A DNA stretch of 64,000 nucleotides. Origin: Hirudinaria manillensis (Eukaryota; Annelida; Clitellata; Hirudinida; Hirudinidae). Positions 23,458 to 36,300 of the stretch are shown one piece after another. How positions within the stretch are numbered: position 1 is the first letter of the stretch; each line of letters begins with the position of its first letter. The position numbers were made by a program, and so were the translations under genes. The stretch spans positions 7,322,535 to 7,386,534 of the forward strand of contig CM067533.1 of NCBI GenBank assembly GCA_034509925.1, in the 5' to 3' direction. Under the pieces are notes generated by a model. That model did no database searches. It saw only the letters and a list, made by a program, of their open reading frames with translations, and was not told the origin of the DNA.

Positions 23458-25875
23458 ATGCAGGAAGATCGTGTGTCCAGTCTTAAGATGACAAAGAAGT
23501 CAAGGACTGTCACAAAATATTGTGGCTTAATCATTTTGTTCACCATTTTGCTGTTTTATTCAGTCCATCGCCTTCGTCGTGAGGTTAGTTTTTGATATTT
23601 GACAAGGAGAGTGTAATATTAATTTATATTTCTATTAATTAATGTCTAATACCATTAGTTATTAATACTAGTTAATGTAGACTAATTCCTTGATATTATC
23701 GCTTCTGAATTTCGATTCATGTTTTTCACAATAGGATTAAAATGATAACATGTTATATATAAAATATGCTATAATAACTGTTATTGTGAATGAGTTAAAT
23801 TACGATTATTATTAATAAAAAATTCCTGGTGTTATTTATTCCTATTATACTTTACAGAACTTTACACGTCATTCACACATCTTTTATTCTGCATTAGTTA
23901 AATAATTATTTATTTGCCAGCTGCAATGCAACCATATGCGACCACATAAGCAAGTTTATCGAAGTTCTTTTTACGCCAAAATGTCCGATTAATTGCCATT
24001 GTTCGTCAAATTGATATATTACCTACTGCACAATCCCAGCCCTCCATTGCTTTCATTCTCTCCAGGTACCTACTTTCCACGATATTTTTTTATAGTTTTA
24101 AAAAATTGACAGTTTAAAAATCATCTAGTAGCGATTTCAAATTTCCGGCTGTACTTTCACCGTTTATCGTTTATTATCTTGCCTTTACCGTAAAGGGTGC
24201 TATTAAGCCATTCCAGGAGATCAAGAATGATTAGTAAGCCGGGGAGAGGCTCAATTGCTCTTCAACAAGTTATGCAACTTATGCTCTCTCTGTCTGTCTG
24301 ACCCTCTAATCTCAGATTAGCGTACCAAGTATCCAATGACTCGCAAAATGTATCGCAACTAAGACTGATTCAATAACAACTGGGTAGGATGTTATTAAAA
24401 TGGGGATGAGGAGTGAAATGATTTAAGTATGGCCTAACCATAGGGAAGGGAGCTGTATTCACCTCTCTTTATAACCGCTGATGTGTAATCCAGAAATCCT
24501 CTTGTTGTAATGGCAAACATGGCTTTATTTCATGCTTAAGTGGCTGTTGTGTCAACAAAGAATTACCGATTAGTTTGTTTTGGAAAAGTCTTAGCTTTTA
24601 AACCAATAGGTATAAATCTGCCATGAAAACGTCAAAGCAACATTTGAATACGTTGCCCAAAGTCTTGCATTCCGAATAAGTTATTCAGAATCTAAATGCA
24701 CCTGAACAGTATGGTTTCGGTCGATTTAAACAATAGAGGCGCCAACACCTGAGCAATAAACAAAATAATGGCCGAGAAAGAAATTGCAATTATTAACGTA
24801 ATTAAAATGTAAAACAAACCGCAGAAAAGCGGTGCTAATACCTAATAATAACGAATCTGACTCTCTCTCTCTCAAAAGCCAATGTTTATGTTTGTATCAA
24901 TTTTATAATCTATTCAAGTCATTGTGTTCTGAATAGGAGCACAAGAATTCAGATAAATCAGAATTATCTAGTTTGACTTTTCATCACTTTTTAAGTAAAG
25001 GTTTCTTTTCGGATGACGCGTCATAAAATGAAATTATCCCTTTAAATAAATGAATAAATGAATAAATGAATAAATGAATAAATGAATAAATGAATAAATG
25101 AATAAATGAATAAATGAATAAATGAATAAATGAATAAATGAATAAATGAATAAATGAATAAATGAATAAATGAATAAATGAATAAATGAATAAATGAATA
25201 AATGAATAATGAATAAATGAATAAATGAATAAATGAATAAATGAATAAATGAATAAATGAATAAATGAATAAATGAATAAATGAATAAATGAATAAATGA
25301 ATAAATGAATAAATTAATAAATGAATAAATGAATAAATGAATAAATGAATAAATGAATAAATGAATAAATGAATAAATGAATAAATGAATAAATGAATAA
25401 ATGAATAAATGAATAAATGAATAAATGAATAAATGAATAAATGAATAAATGAATAAATGAATAAATGAATAAATGAATAAATGAATAAATGAATAAATGA
25501 ATAAATGAATAAATGAATAAATGAATAAATGAATAAATGAATAAATAAATAAATAAATAAATAAGTGATGGATAAATCATTTTATTAAAACCTAATAGAA
25601 TCAAATTGATTAGAAATCGAGTAAATTAAAATAAATATCAGACGGTCCTCAACATCCGCTTAAAAGTCCCGGAATTTTCTTTCGATCTTCTTAATTTCTC
25701 CGATCATTATCATGCCTGCTCTGAAAAATAAGCAGACGTCCGCGATTTACTCCTGTATCGACTGGAAAATCTCCATTCACCATCTTATAGAAAATCTGAC
25801 GAACTTCCGTGCAAACAATACTGGAAGGATGAGCTTCTTTTGAATGAATGAATGAATGATGATGATGATAACGGT

Positions 25876-25907
<32 letters not shown>

Positions 25908-27011
25908 TGATAGAGATGATGACGTTGACGATGATGATGATGATGATAATGGTGATGACGTCGATGATGATGATGATAATGATGACGTTGACGATGATGA
26001 TGATGATAACGCTAGTGACAATGAATTATACAAAGCATTATGTATTTCATTTTGTGTGGCTATGTATAACCGAATAGCTGCTGTTAGTGTTATAGTAACA
26101 GTTGTAGTTATAATATTATAATTAGTCATGCTCAAACTTTAATAAAGTAATAAAAAAATATTTATTCTTATTAGGAGAACAAGATAGAAATGACGCTTGT
26201 GACAGCTTATTTCGACTTGGGAGCTTTTGCAAAAGGAACGTCAGGATTACGTTACACGCCAGAAACTTACAAGACGTGGATGACCGTTTTCTCAATCATC
26301 AATAACCCCATAATATTCTACTTGGAAAGGTCAAGCCCTCTAGTAAAGTTCGTCAAGGAACTGAGATCAAAATTTTCAGAAAAAAAGACCATAATCCACC
26401 AGATAGACAGAAAGAACTTGTGGTCCTTCAAGTTACTTCCTCGTATAACCAAAATATTTTCCAGGGCCGGATATCCGAAACATCAACCCAATACCGTCAA
26501 GCCAGATTATTCTGCTGCCATGCACGCTAAATACGAATTGATGAGGCACGCCATTATCACGAATCCGTTCGATTCCGAATACTTCGCGTGGATCGATGTG
26601 GGTCTGTTTAGGGAGATCCTTCCACTCAAAAATTCCACTCAAACTTTTCGTCTTGTTCCACCTGCTGGACTCCAAGGGACCACGAGTATCGCATACTCGA
26701 AGGTAGAAAACCTGCAGGAGCACTTAGAGGCCTCGAATATAGTCACCAACAACATGGTGTGGGTGTGTGGAGCCTATTTCGTCGGTCGTTCCGAAGCCAT
26801 GCGACAGTGGACTGCTGAATACATGAACGGTGTAGAAAGGATGATGAATGATACGAACTTCATGAGTACCGATCAACAGATGATATACTGGCTATTCAGC
26901 AATAAACGTCAATTCCAACTTAAGACAGACATTAAAACATATTCAGGGAAGGGTTTCAATCCCTGGTTTTATCTCGGTTACGTTAGTCGGGTCTACGATC
27001 TTTCTAATTGA
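23458..27011 (+). CDS. HtrL/YibB-type glycosyltransferase, type II membrane anchored
   Basis: Two exons, 23458-23583 and 26175-27011, join exactly at codon boundaries to give 320 residues. Exon 1 encodes a basic cytoplasmic tail and one hydrophobic anchor (CGLIILFTILLFYSVHRLRR), the layout of a Golgi type II glycosyltransferase. Exon 2 is the whole catalytic domain: MTLVTAYFDLGAFAKG at the start, KYELMRHAIITNPF, YFAWIDVGLFREILP and MSTDQQMIYWLFSNK. The opening TAYFDLG and the WIDVG block are typical of the HtrL/YibB family, best known from bacterial surface-polysaccharide loci and also present in invertebrate animals. Donor and acceptor sugars are unknown. The 2.6 kb intron is by far the longest in the neighbourhood because of simple repeats. 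A poly(A) signal AATAAA lies at 27291. Confidence 0.75.
25043..25564. repeat. Octanucleotide array (AAATGAAT)~64 in glycosyltransferase intron
   Basis: About 520 bases of nearly perfect eight-base repeats. A small deletion near 25208 and one substituted unit near 25313 divide the array, and the last units degrade to AAAT. On the strand of the host gene every unit contains AATAAA. Long open frames on the opposite strand (repeating FIHLFIYS) come from the repeat alone and are not genes. Confidence 0.97.
25838..26012. repeat. GATGAC/GATGAT trinucleotide-rich stretch, glycosyltransferase intron
   Basis: Imperfect GAT/GAC triplets preceded by three GAATGAAT units. It gives long acidic or Met/Thr-rich open frames in several frames, all artefacts of the repeat. 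Confidence 0.9.
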
Positions 27012-27652
27012 CTGAAATGGCTTTTCATTTTCGGTGCAAATGATGAAATACGGCCCCAGAGTTATTCTCGATTTTCTAAAATTTCTCCTCTGAATAATTC
27101 AGCTCCCGTAATGGATTATTCAAATGGTATTTAGACTCTGAAAGTTTGTTCAAGTAATTTATCAGATCCTCGTGATGGTCTGACTAATTAAGCATATTAA
27201 AATGACTCGAAATTTGTGACTTAAATTGAAATTCGTTTCGTTTGAGTACTTCCGTAGAATCAGCCTAAGTTTGTAATTATGACTTATTGTAATAAATTTA
27301 TTCTCAAGATTTGTCCCTATATTAAGCTATGAAGTCATAAAACAAAATCTCCTCATATTTTGAGAGATTTAAGGCATTGCTATGGCAATTACGTAATTTT
27401 CTAAAATTTTGTATGTAAAAATATTCGCTTTGAATCATTAACAATGAAAACTTTACTCGATACAAAATAAAATTTTAAAATAATTTTATTGATGCATTTA
27501 TTTAAACAAATTAAGCAACTATTTTATGAATTGAATAAATTTAATTAACAAACATTCAGAATCGTTTTCACGAATCGAAAACAAGGCCGATAATAAAGTT
27601 TTGTTCCATATACGAAAAACAAAATTATCAGTTCGACAATAAATCTATCGAT
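27012..27652. other. Intergenic, glycosyltransferase 3' end to PPIL4 start
   Basis: Same-strand spacing of about 640 bases. It includes the glycosyltransferase poly(A) signal at 27291 and AT-rich sequence upstream of PPIL4. No other feature seen. Confidence 0.5.
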
Positions 27653-29305
27653 ATGTCCGTTATTTTGGAGACATCCGTCGGAGACATCACCGTTGATTTA
27701 TACGTTGAGGAACGACCAAGATGTTCCATAAATTTTTTGAAGCTTTGCAAGCTCAAGTATTATAATTTTCATCTTTTCCATACCGTACAACAAAACTTTG
27801 TCGCGCAAACTGGCGATCCTACTGGAACCGGACGGGGAGGAGAATCAGCCTTCTGTCGTCTTTATGGACAGCAGGCGAGGTTTTTCGAAGCCGAAATTAA
27901 ACCAAGGATCAAGCATTCGAAAATGGGAACGTTGTCCATGGTAAATGACGGTAACAACAGACATGGTTCCCAATTCTTCATCACTTTAACAGAAAACGCC
28001 GATTTTTTGGACAAGCAAAATCACACAGTGTTTGGCGAAGTCACTGAAGGGTTTGAAATTTTGGAGAAGTTGAATAACGCCATAACTGATGAAAATAATC
28101 GCCCTCTGAAAGACATCAGGATATTTCACACTGTTATCTTAGACGATCCATTTCCTGATCCTTCTGGACTGGCTGAACACTTACCTGACAGTTCACCTGT
28201 GGCTAATACTCAAGAGCAACTTGAGCCAAGGATTGGTGCTGATGAAGACACAGATGATGAAAAGGACATGGCTCCTGAAGAGATTGAGGAAAGAAATAAA
28301 GACAGGGAAGCCAGGACAAACGCACAACTCCTGGAGTTGATTGGTGACATCCCTGATGTTGATGTTAAGCCACCAGACAACATCCTTTTCGTCTGCAAAC
28401 TCAATCCCGTCACAACAGATGAGGATCTAGAAGTAATATTTTCGAGATTTGGTACTATATTAAGCTGTGAGGTTATAAGAAACAAAAAAACAAATGAATC
28501 GTTGCAATATGCTTTCATCGAATTTGAGAATGTCGAAGATTGTGAAAAAGCATATTTTAAAATGGACAATGTCCTCATTGACGACAGACGAATACATGTA
28601 GATTTTAGCCAGTCTGTATCGAAAATCAAATGGGTGAGAGAAAAGAAAGATGAAGCAGATGAACAGAGACCACAGTACAAAATTAAAGACTTTGAGAAGC
28701 ACAATGATGGCTATGAATATGTTTTTGAGGAGCCTGAAAGTGAAAGGCATAATAAAAAAAGCAAAAAGCATAAGAGAGAAAAAAGTCAGGAGAGAAAGCA
28801 CAAGAGGAAGAGGTCCACATCCAGAGATGTTAGGAAAAGATCTTCATCTCAAGAAGAAGCAAAAGTTCATTCCCAACCTGAAGAAGTAAAAGGAAAAAAG
28901 GACCCCAGGGAGGATAGGAGAAGGCTTCGGTCGCCGTCTGAAAAATCCAGAAAAAGGTTTCAATCCTCTCCTGATGGATCGAGGAAAATTGCCTCACCCC
29001 CAGAGGAAAGAAGAAAGAGACGACATTCTCCTTCTGAAGAAGGTCGCAAGAGGAACAACCGGTCACCGTCCGAAGAGAGTAGGAAGAGACGTCGCTCGCC
29101 TTCAGAGGAAGACAGGTCGAGACATCCCAGAGGGTATCGACATTCCGACAGAAACGAAAAGAGGGACAGGAGTCATGAACGAGAACACAGAAGAAGACAT
29201 TCCCCTTCCAGAGGAGAATCACAGGCGAGGAGGCACCGAGGTCAAAATGATGACAACGACAGAAGGCATAGCAGGAGAGAGGATGGACACAGATATAGGA
29301 GATGA
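27653..29305 (+). CDS. PPIL4: Peptidyl-prolyl isomerase-like 4 (cyclophilin + RRM), intronless
   Basis: A single uninterrupted frame of 550 residues. Residues 1-165 form a cyclophilin domain ([55 protein letters not shown]). As in other PPIL4 proteins the catalytic Arg of active cyclophilins is absent (HTVQQNF where active enzymes have HRV), so isomerase activity is doubtful. Residues about 238-320 are an RRM ([36 protein letters not shown]). From about 360 on there is a Lys/Arg/Ser/Glu-rich tail with repeated PSEE-(S/G)RKR units, typical of spliceosome-associated proteins. AATAAA at about 29360 is a likely poly(A) signal. It is the only intronless gene among intron-rich neighbours. Confidence 0.95.
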   Translation: MSVILETSVGDITVDLYVEERPRCSINFLKLCKLKYYNFHLFHTVQQNFVAQTGDPTGTGRGGESAFCRLYGQQARFFEAEIKPRIKHSKMGTLSMVNDGNNRHGSQFFITLTENADFLDKQNHTVFGEVTEGFEILEKLNNAITDENNRPLKDIRIFHTVILDDPFPDPSGLAEHLPDSSPVANTQEQLEPRIGADEDTDDEKDMAPEEIEERNKDREARTNAQLLELIGDIPDVDVKPPDNILFVCKLNPVTTDEDLEVIFSRFGTILSCEVIRNKKTNESLQYAFIEFENVEDCEKAYFKMDNVLIDDRRIHVDFSQSVSKIKWVREKKDEADEQRPQYKIKDFEKHNDGYEYVFEEPESERHNKKSKKHKREKSQERKHKRKRSTSRDVRKRSSSQEEAKVHSQPEEVKGKKDPREDRRRLRSPSEKSRKRFQSSPDGSRKIASPPEERRKRRHSPSEEGRKRNNRSPSEESRKRRRSPSEEDRSRHPRGYRHSDRNEKRDRSHEREHRRRHSPSRGESQARRHRGQNDDNDRRHSRREDGHRYRR

Positions 29306-29789
29306 TGGGGTTGGTCTTGAACCCTATGAACCATTGATTATGTATTAGTGTTCTAGATTTAATAAAATGAATTGTTTGGTCAAATGGTGTTTAGTGGATT
29401 AAAACAACTTGTTTTTGGAATATCAGATCAAATCAAACAAATTTTTCAGATCTTTTATTATTTGAACATTAAATATTATTTCTTGGCTGTGAAGCAGACG
29501 TTGAGATTGATGTGCATTCTTTAGACTTGAACAAAGGATAACTAATCTTTCCAGGACTAAATAAGTCAATAAATCTTTATTAAATTGCATCATTGCTCGC
29601 TAACAAATTCGGAATAAGAGTTCCATGATTTTTTATTTTTTTTCGGAGCAGAGATCTCTGATCGTTTGAGTTACCATGGGAATTGCAACATTTCTGATAC
29701 CACAAATAATAATGGTCACTTCAAATGTAAAGATGATAGGTAATTGGTTGCAGCTAATTGTGGCTCTTAACGGAATCCCCATCTTGAAT
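29306..29789. other. Convergent 3' region of PPIL4 and PRRC1
   Basis: About 480 bases of UTR-like sequence between the PPIL4 stop and the PRRC1 stop. No gene seen; the open frames here are in other frames of the PRRC1 3' side. Confidence 0.5.
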
Positions 29790-32237
29790 TCAACGACACT
29801 GGTTTTTGTAGAGGGATGCGAGGACCTTTGCCGCCCAATAGACGCTGTCACGCTTCGACACTCCGCTGAGTTCCTTCTGCCACTCGAGGGGATGAATTTG
29901 TGGAAGGTTCCTTCCGACAATCTGATTGACGATGGACATGGATTAATGAAGCATTTTACATGACTGTGACTGGCCTGCTCACCTCTCCTATTGTCAAGCT
30001 CAATCCAGACCATCTAAGTTCGTAATCGTTAGGAGTAAATTCCTGAGCCTGTTGGATATAAATTGGATTTATGGGAGTGGCCTGAGTAAAGGTCGTGAGG
30101 TCGATGTTGCGAAGGGGATCCTTTAGGACCAGGCAGCTGAATTCAAACCATCTGCAAATCATTAGATCAATTTGAACTCATTTGGAATACTAAAGAATGC
30201 ATAGACAGGTTCTAATATAAAAATCTTAATTTGCATTTAAAAGGCCATAATAATTTTTATAGAATTGTTTATAGATTACTTGTCTGGGAAAACCTCGTGT
30301 ATAAAGCTCTCGATGGAGACCAGAGGCTGACATTTATGCACTGCAGCAGATCTCATGAAAATAATAATTGGTATTATTGCAAGTATTTTTCATATTCAGA
30401 TATTATTGCAAGTTAGACTTGAATTGATAAAAACAAATAAAAACACCTCCGAAGGTTTTCAATTTTATTCTCCGCTCCTCTGAGACCGGCAGTGAATCCT
30501 ACTGGTTGTGGTGCTATATCCGATCGGGCCTCCTTCAAGATAACAAAAGAAACCATAATCAGAAGACAAATTTAATGGAAACATATAATCTGATTCTTCA
30601 TTCATGAGGGTCAGGCTTAACATGGCTTAACTTCCAAGATAGAAATTAATTAATATTAATATTGATAATTTTCAATGTGAAATCATTAAATTGAAAAGCA
30701 ATTTTACACTGAAAAATGCCTCACCATTCCATTTACTGTTGCTCTGCCAAAGACTTCTTGGAAGGCTTGCCTGATTCCTTCAACTACTTCACTATTTGAA
30801 CTTGTCACTACGATGTCCACGTCGCCTCCAGAATCTTCAAGAAAAATTTATTTAACATCATGAAATGAATCAACCAATGCCATTAAATCGTGCAGAAATA
30901 TTTTGTTTTAGTTTTCCATTGGACTCACATAACACTGCTTTCATTCCTGGATCCAATGTCGTGATCATAGACTCCACAGAACTCTGGTACAGGAATTTAT
31001 CAAATTTTATAAGTTATGGATACAAATTAAAACCAAATAATAAACTAATGCAAATAATAAGCTAAATAAATCACAACAAAATCCAATTTTAAAAATAAAA
31101 ACAACCTTAGTCTTCTCAAAAACCTTGTTGCTGACATTGGAAAACCACCCGAAAAGTCCGTCGGACTGGTGCTGATGGTGGTGTCCGGCATCCCAGGTCG
31201 GTACAGAATGATCCTGGGGAATCTCCAGGAACGATTCTCCACCTCCATAGCCGTGGGAATGGCCGTGACCCCCGCAATGGTGGTGAGAATGATTGTCATG
31301 GGGGAAGGCAGAGACGGGGGGCACATATTGGGTGGGCTGAGGCTGATAGACGGGTTGCTGCTGAACATCCTGGACATACGGAGGAATGAAAATATTTGTC
31401 GGGGCCATGCTGGGTGCTGGAAGGTGGCTGCCCAATCCGCTGATGGCCTGGATGGATCATGGATTGATGGTCAGATTTTGAGGAAAATTGAAATTTTTTG
31501 TCACAGAAGTTTGACTCTTTAAATGAAGAATGCAGATGATTCATTTAAAAATTCAGTTATAAATATATTTAATAGTCATCCTTTCATGCATTGGATGACA
31601 GTAAAATTTAAGCCAAAAATTAATAATTAATTAATTAAAAATTATTAATTAATAAATTAATTTTCTAATGATCACAATGTACAACGAACCACAAAACTCC
31701 ATAAAATCAATGAAACACTTTAATAATTTTTCAATGGCAAATGATCTCTCACTCTGTAAGGATTCACAGGCTGAGGCTGAATGGGTGGAGGAGATGGTTT
31801 GGCATCTTGGGGTAAGGGCTGGATGTATCCAGGATCATGAAATTGATTATTTTGCAGGAAATACGGTGACTGCTGAGGAAGTCCGGGCAGGTTCGAAGCA
31901 GCTTGAATGGGAACCGTCGGAAACTTTCCAGGAGTGACTGCCGGACCGCTGTCGAAACCGGCGCTAGGTATGGAGCTGACCAGCGTTTCAAAAGGAGGAG
32001 GAATGGGATTCAATTGTTCAGGTATGAGCGGAGGACTCTGCTCCCTCTTTGTATCCAAGGTTACCAAAGGCGGAGAGGATTCTTTAACAGATGCTGAAAT
32101 ATTCATCCACGAACATTTGTCAACTCAAAAAAACTTGCACTTTTAATAAAAGGTGTATTGTTACCTTGAGTCACGTCCGTAAGAGCAGCCTCTTGAAGTT
32201 CTTTGGCAATCTTGCTCACATCATCTTCTTCCATCAT
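29790..32237 (-). CDS. PRRC1: PRRC1 (proline-rich and coiled-coil-containing 1)
   Basis: Nine exons join in phase: 32165-32237, 31753-32093, 31106-31447, 30929-30983, 30725-30834, 30447-30532, 30280-30351, 29983-30151 and 29790-29921, giving 459 residues (human 445). It starts MMEEDDVSKIAKELQE. A Pro/Gln-rich half follows and contains a histidine cluster (DNHSHHHCGGHGHSHG). The conserved half has LFGWFSNVSNKVFEKTK, SVESMITTLDPGMKAVLYSG, VDIVVTSSN, RQAFQEVFG, WFEFSCLVLKDP, LTTFTQATPINP and DYELRWSGLSLTIGE. These match vertebrate PRRC1, an ER-exit-site/COPII-associated protein also linked to PKA signalling, with an inosine/xanthosine triphosphatase-like fold in the C-terminal half. Confidence 0.93.
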
Positions 32238-33354
32238 GTTGAAACTGAAAATCATAAAAAGTACTCTTCCTATGACTTACAAAATAATCATCAGCTGTTT
32301 CTTCGATTAAACAACGTCTTTCAACCATCAAATTCACTAGGCAAATGGAAATTTAAATCTAATGCACTCTAACAAGTCGTCTAAACCAATTTCCTCCCAC
32401 TTTGAGAGAAGTAAAAATAGACACGATTATGAAGCGTTGGTCAAGTAATGCAATAATGCATATGTTTTTAACGAATTGAAGCCGCTCTAAGATCGCCACA
32501 TCAAATGCTTTCACTGCAAATAAATCGTCATTTTGTGGTATTCTTACGTGAATGACTCGAAGACTACCGCTTTTTAAGGCTACAACAGTAGACAACTTTT
32601 CAACAAACAAACGTGGCACAGCTCGTAGATAGACTATTATTGGTATTAACATGAGAACGTAAATAAAATCATTTACTATTATAATAAAATATTGCATTTC
32701 TTTTAAAATGCTTGATTTTCTCTTAAAATTTTGATCTATGCTGATTATGTTAAGATATCAAGCAGATGAAATTAGCAGTCCCGAAATATTATTAAATACT
32801 AATAATTAGCTGTCGAATATAAGGAAAATCCACAAAAATTAAAGTCCATTGCTAATTAACAGAAAAATTTTAAATTTACCATCGACTCATCTTCAATTAC
32901 CGAAATACATAGCAAGCAAAAGTATGTAATAAATCATGCGAGGTGCAGTTAACCTCAGATAGTAATACCCAAACAAATAGAGATTTGTCACCAGATTTCT
33001 GATATCTTCGACAAACTTTTGTAGTAATGGCGGCAAAATCGATACCTGACACCCTTCTTAATCATTTTTGATTATTACATCATTGCCCTCAACGCGTTAC
33101 ATTGCCACCAGAGAATCAAAAAGACAGAAGCAGGCTTTTCCAAATTAATATCTCGACAACCACAAAGATTAAAAATCATTTATTATATTTCATGTTATTC
33201 TCTGAAATCAGTAAAATTCAATACTGCAATATAAAAAATAGGCTAAAACCAATACATGATACTTCATAGAGGCACAAACAAGAATAAAGGCAATATGGTG
33301 ATCAATGTAAACAACATAATCATGTTTGCTGGAAGTTATACAATGACATTAGTT
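32238..33354. other. PRRC1 5' flank / FTCD 3' flank
   Basis: About 1.1 kb. It holds a 112-codon open frame on the minus strand (32359-32697, hydrophobic N-terminus, ends RLVRVH) that I do not recognise. At this base composition a frame of that length is expected once or twice by chance in 64 kb. No other gene seen. Confidence 0.45.
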
Positions 33355-36300
33355 TTACTCTTGCTGGTACCTCTCATCAAGTACCCTTAAAATAGCAATT
33401 GCATTATCGCTGGCAATCTTCACCTGGTTCATAGACAACGTCATAATCTGAAAAAATAATCATTATGTCCACGATTTGATTGCCAAGGTCAAATAAAAAC
33501 CAATTTGAAATATTTATAAATTTAATCAATTAATTCTCAACAAAGAAACCAACTTTGGTGGCTTCATCCCTATCTTTCATTTGTTTGATATTTGCAAGAA
33601 CATTGTAATGTCCACCCCAAACTGCTGTTTCTAAAGTTCTGATCCCAACCTGCAATGTTAAGCAAATATCTATCAATATAAATACACAAATATAATATAA
33701 ATATAAATATAAATTTAAGTCATAAAAAGTACTTAATATGTTTTATTGAATATAAATTACTCCCTATCAAATTATTTTATTCTAATTTCTGGCTTAATAA
33801 ATCTTCACTTTCAATGATTCAAAATCAACATTAATTGAATTAAAAACTTAAAAAAACAACAACAACAATGCAGATTGAAATACCTGCAGATCAGACAAAC
33901 AAACTATGTTTGCAACCAAAGACAGTTCCCTGATCGTAGGCCACAGATCATTGACTTTCTTCATCAGCGACATGGGCACGGCAATGGCCTGTCTGAGGGA
34001 AGTCTCTAATTCCTTGTTACGCCTGCATTTAAATTAATTAATTAATTTAAATTTATTAAATGACTATTATTTATTAGATGACTATTATTTATTAATTAAA
34101 TTATTTAATTTATTTAAGATTCCATTCGCTCGTGACTTGCACCCAGCACTCCACCCACTTTTCAGTTTCTTCTTCAGTTTCCTTTGGAAGCCTCAAAGCA
34201 CTCTGCAGGGAATTGGATTGTCTAACATTTATTTTTATTCAGTCACAGATGACTATTATTTATTATTTATTATTGATGGATATAAGATTTTATCAGATTG
34301 TTGTTTATCAGATCTCAGGCTTAAATGGCAGGTGATAATCAGCCAACTTACTACAAATTATTTGTTTACATCTGACTATAATATAAATAACTCATTCAAC
34401 CCGTCAGCTACCAAACCTAATCGGCAAAAGTGTCGACAGGCAACAAATTCTGAATCCTCACCACGTAACCGTCGTAGGCCCGAGCATCCGCATCGATGAC
34501 TCTGATGAAATAATTCATGTCCTGGTAGATGGGTGTCAACAACTTTCTCATCAGCTCGTCCAAGTGTGCGAACTTCTTATTTCCATAGGTCAGGTAGCCA
34601 GCCATCATGCTGAGGGCAGAGCCCTTCACAGAGGTTAGAAAAGTCAATCGGTTAACGATTTATTGAGAAACGACTAGATTTTAATCCGACTCGTAATTTC
34701 AGGTGAGGATGGAATCAACAGGTTTGGAAAAAAACAGTTCAGCTTGATGAATGTTGTTAGTGACATTCGGACATTGAAAAGAATTTATTTAATTAAATAA
34801 ATAACGAATTAAAATGTAAACAAATAATTCGTAGTAAGTTTATTATTAAATATTAAACTAAATAATGCTAGTAAACCCTAAATAACTGATGGCACTTAAA
34901 ATAATTAATCGCTGACCAAAGATGCACAAAGGGCAGAAACACTCCCCCCTCCCGGGACGGCCACTCGATCCGAGACTTGTTTCACAAAGAATTTCAAACT
35001 CAGAGACAACAGGGCATTGTCTTCTTCCTTCTCCGTCATGTATCTAGGATGTAATTGAATAAATAAATAAATAACTAACTAATTATGGTATTAAAAACCA
35101 TAAAAACAATTTCTCTATTACCAAGATTCATCATCAACTTAAGTTAATTATATCAGCAGACTAAGCTAAATTTAAAAAATTACACGACTAAAGTAGATTA
35201 ATGAAAACACGAGCCCACTCGATAATTTTTTCTTTCGGCTTGAATTCACCGAGAGAGTTCAGGCCCAACCTTTCAACAGCCTGGAAAAGAAGAAGATGGA
35301 ATGACAATTCATCGCCAATCGCCAAAGACATTTCAGAGATTTAAAAATTAAAAAAACATCTTTTATCGATTAAAACAAATTTTATAAATAAAATCATCGA
35401 TTACGCAGGGTCACCACGGTTACTGAGCACAAATCCGCCCGCGGATGGTCACTCACCAGGAAAATCTTCTGCTCCTCTTCAAGAACAAACAAATTCTCCT
35501 TGTTGATGTAAAAGTCAGCAGCAGCCAAAATGACTTTCAAAGGCACAACACCCACGACTTGAGAGCCAACGACGGGGATCTTCAACTCCTGAGAATGCGT
35601 TTTCAATACGTCAATAACTGCACTGAGTTTTCAACTCAAGCCCATTTTTAATTCACTTAATATTACATAACTATATTATATAATACATGTATATTATATA
35701 ACTACAATCTCCCATTTTATGTAACTATTTTTTAATTGATTGAAATATAAACAAAACAAGACAAAATCTAAAGATTAACTAGTGAAAGCAAAGACAAAAC
35801 TCTCCGACAATTGACGAGATCAACTCAGCATAACTGGCAAAAACACATAAGTGGTAACTCAGAGGGACTCAGAAGGAACCAAAGAATCAATCAATAAACC
35901 AACCAACCTTGGCTCTATTGAGAACTTCCTCGTACACTTCGTGGAGTCCCGTGGTCTCCAGGTCAGTCAAGTTGATCGAGACTTGAGCCAAGTTCGATTC
36001 CTTCAGGTACCAACCGATGGCTTGGACGCATTTAAACTTTCCGGGCTTCAATTTTCAAGTTTATTATCACAATATTACAACAACAGTTGATGATATTAAA
36101 TAGAAAATGTTTAAAAAATATTCAACAAATAATCAGCAATTATCTTATTATTCTAATTTCTAATGACATTAACAAAATTAGATAATTAATGTAACAATTC
36201 TAAAAGAGTTCTCAGAAAAATGATAACTAAAGGACAATAAAGCACACTATCCATAAAAATATGAAATTATTAATAAATCCAGGATAATAATTAATCCATA

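Noticed and set aside
25314-25604. 96-residue open frame of repeating FIHLFIYS on the minus strand
   Set aside because: It is produced entirely by three-unit periodicity of the octamer array, with no start context or splice support.
25785-26135. Poly-Ser, poly-Asp and Met/Thr-rich open frames
   Set aside because: All come from the GAT/GAC trinucleotide stretch inside the glycosyltransferase intron and occur in several frames at once.
28210-28704. 164-residue minus-strand frame opposite PPIL4
   Set aside because: It is the antisense shadow of a strongly conserved coding sequence, and its Ser/Leu-rich composition is typical of such shadows.
32359-32697. 112-residue hydrophobic minus-strand frame upstream of PRRC1
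   Set aside because: No family resemblance; a rough estimate at this base composition predicts one or two frames of this length by chance in the window.
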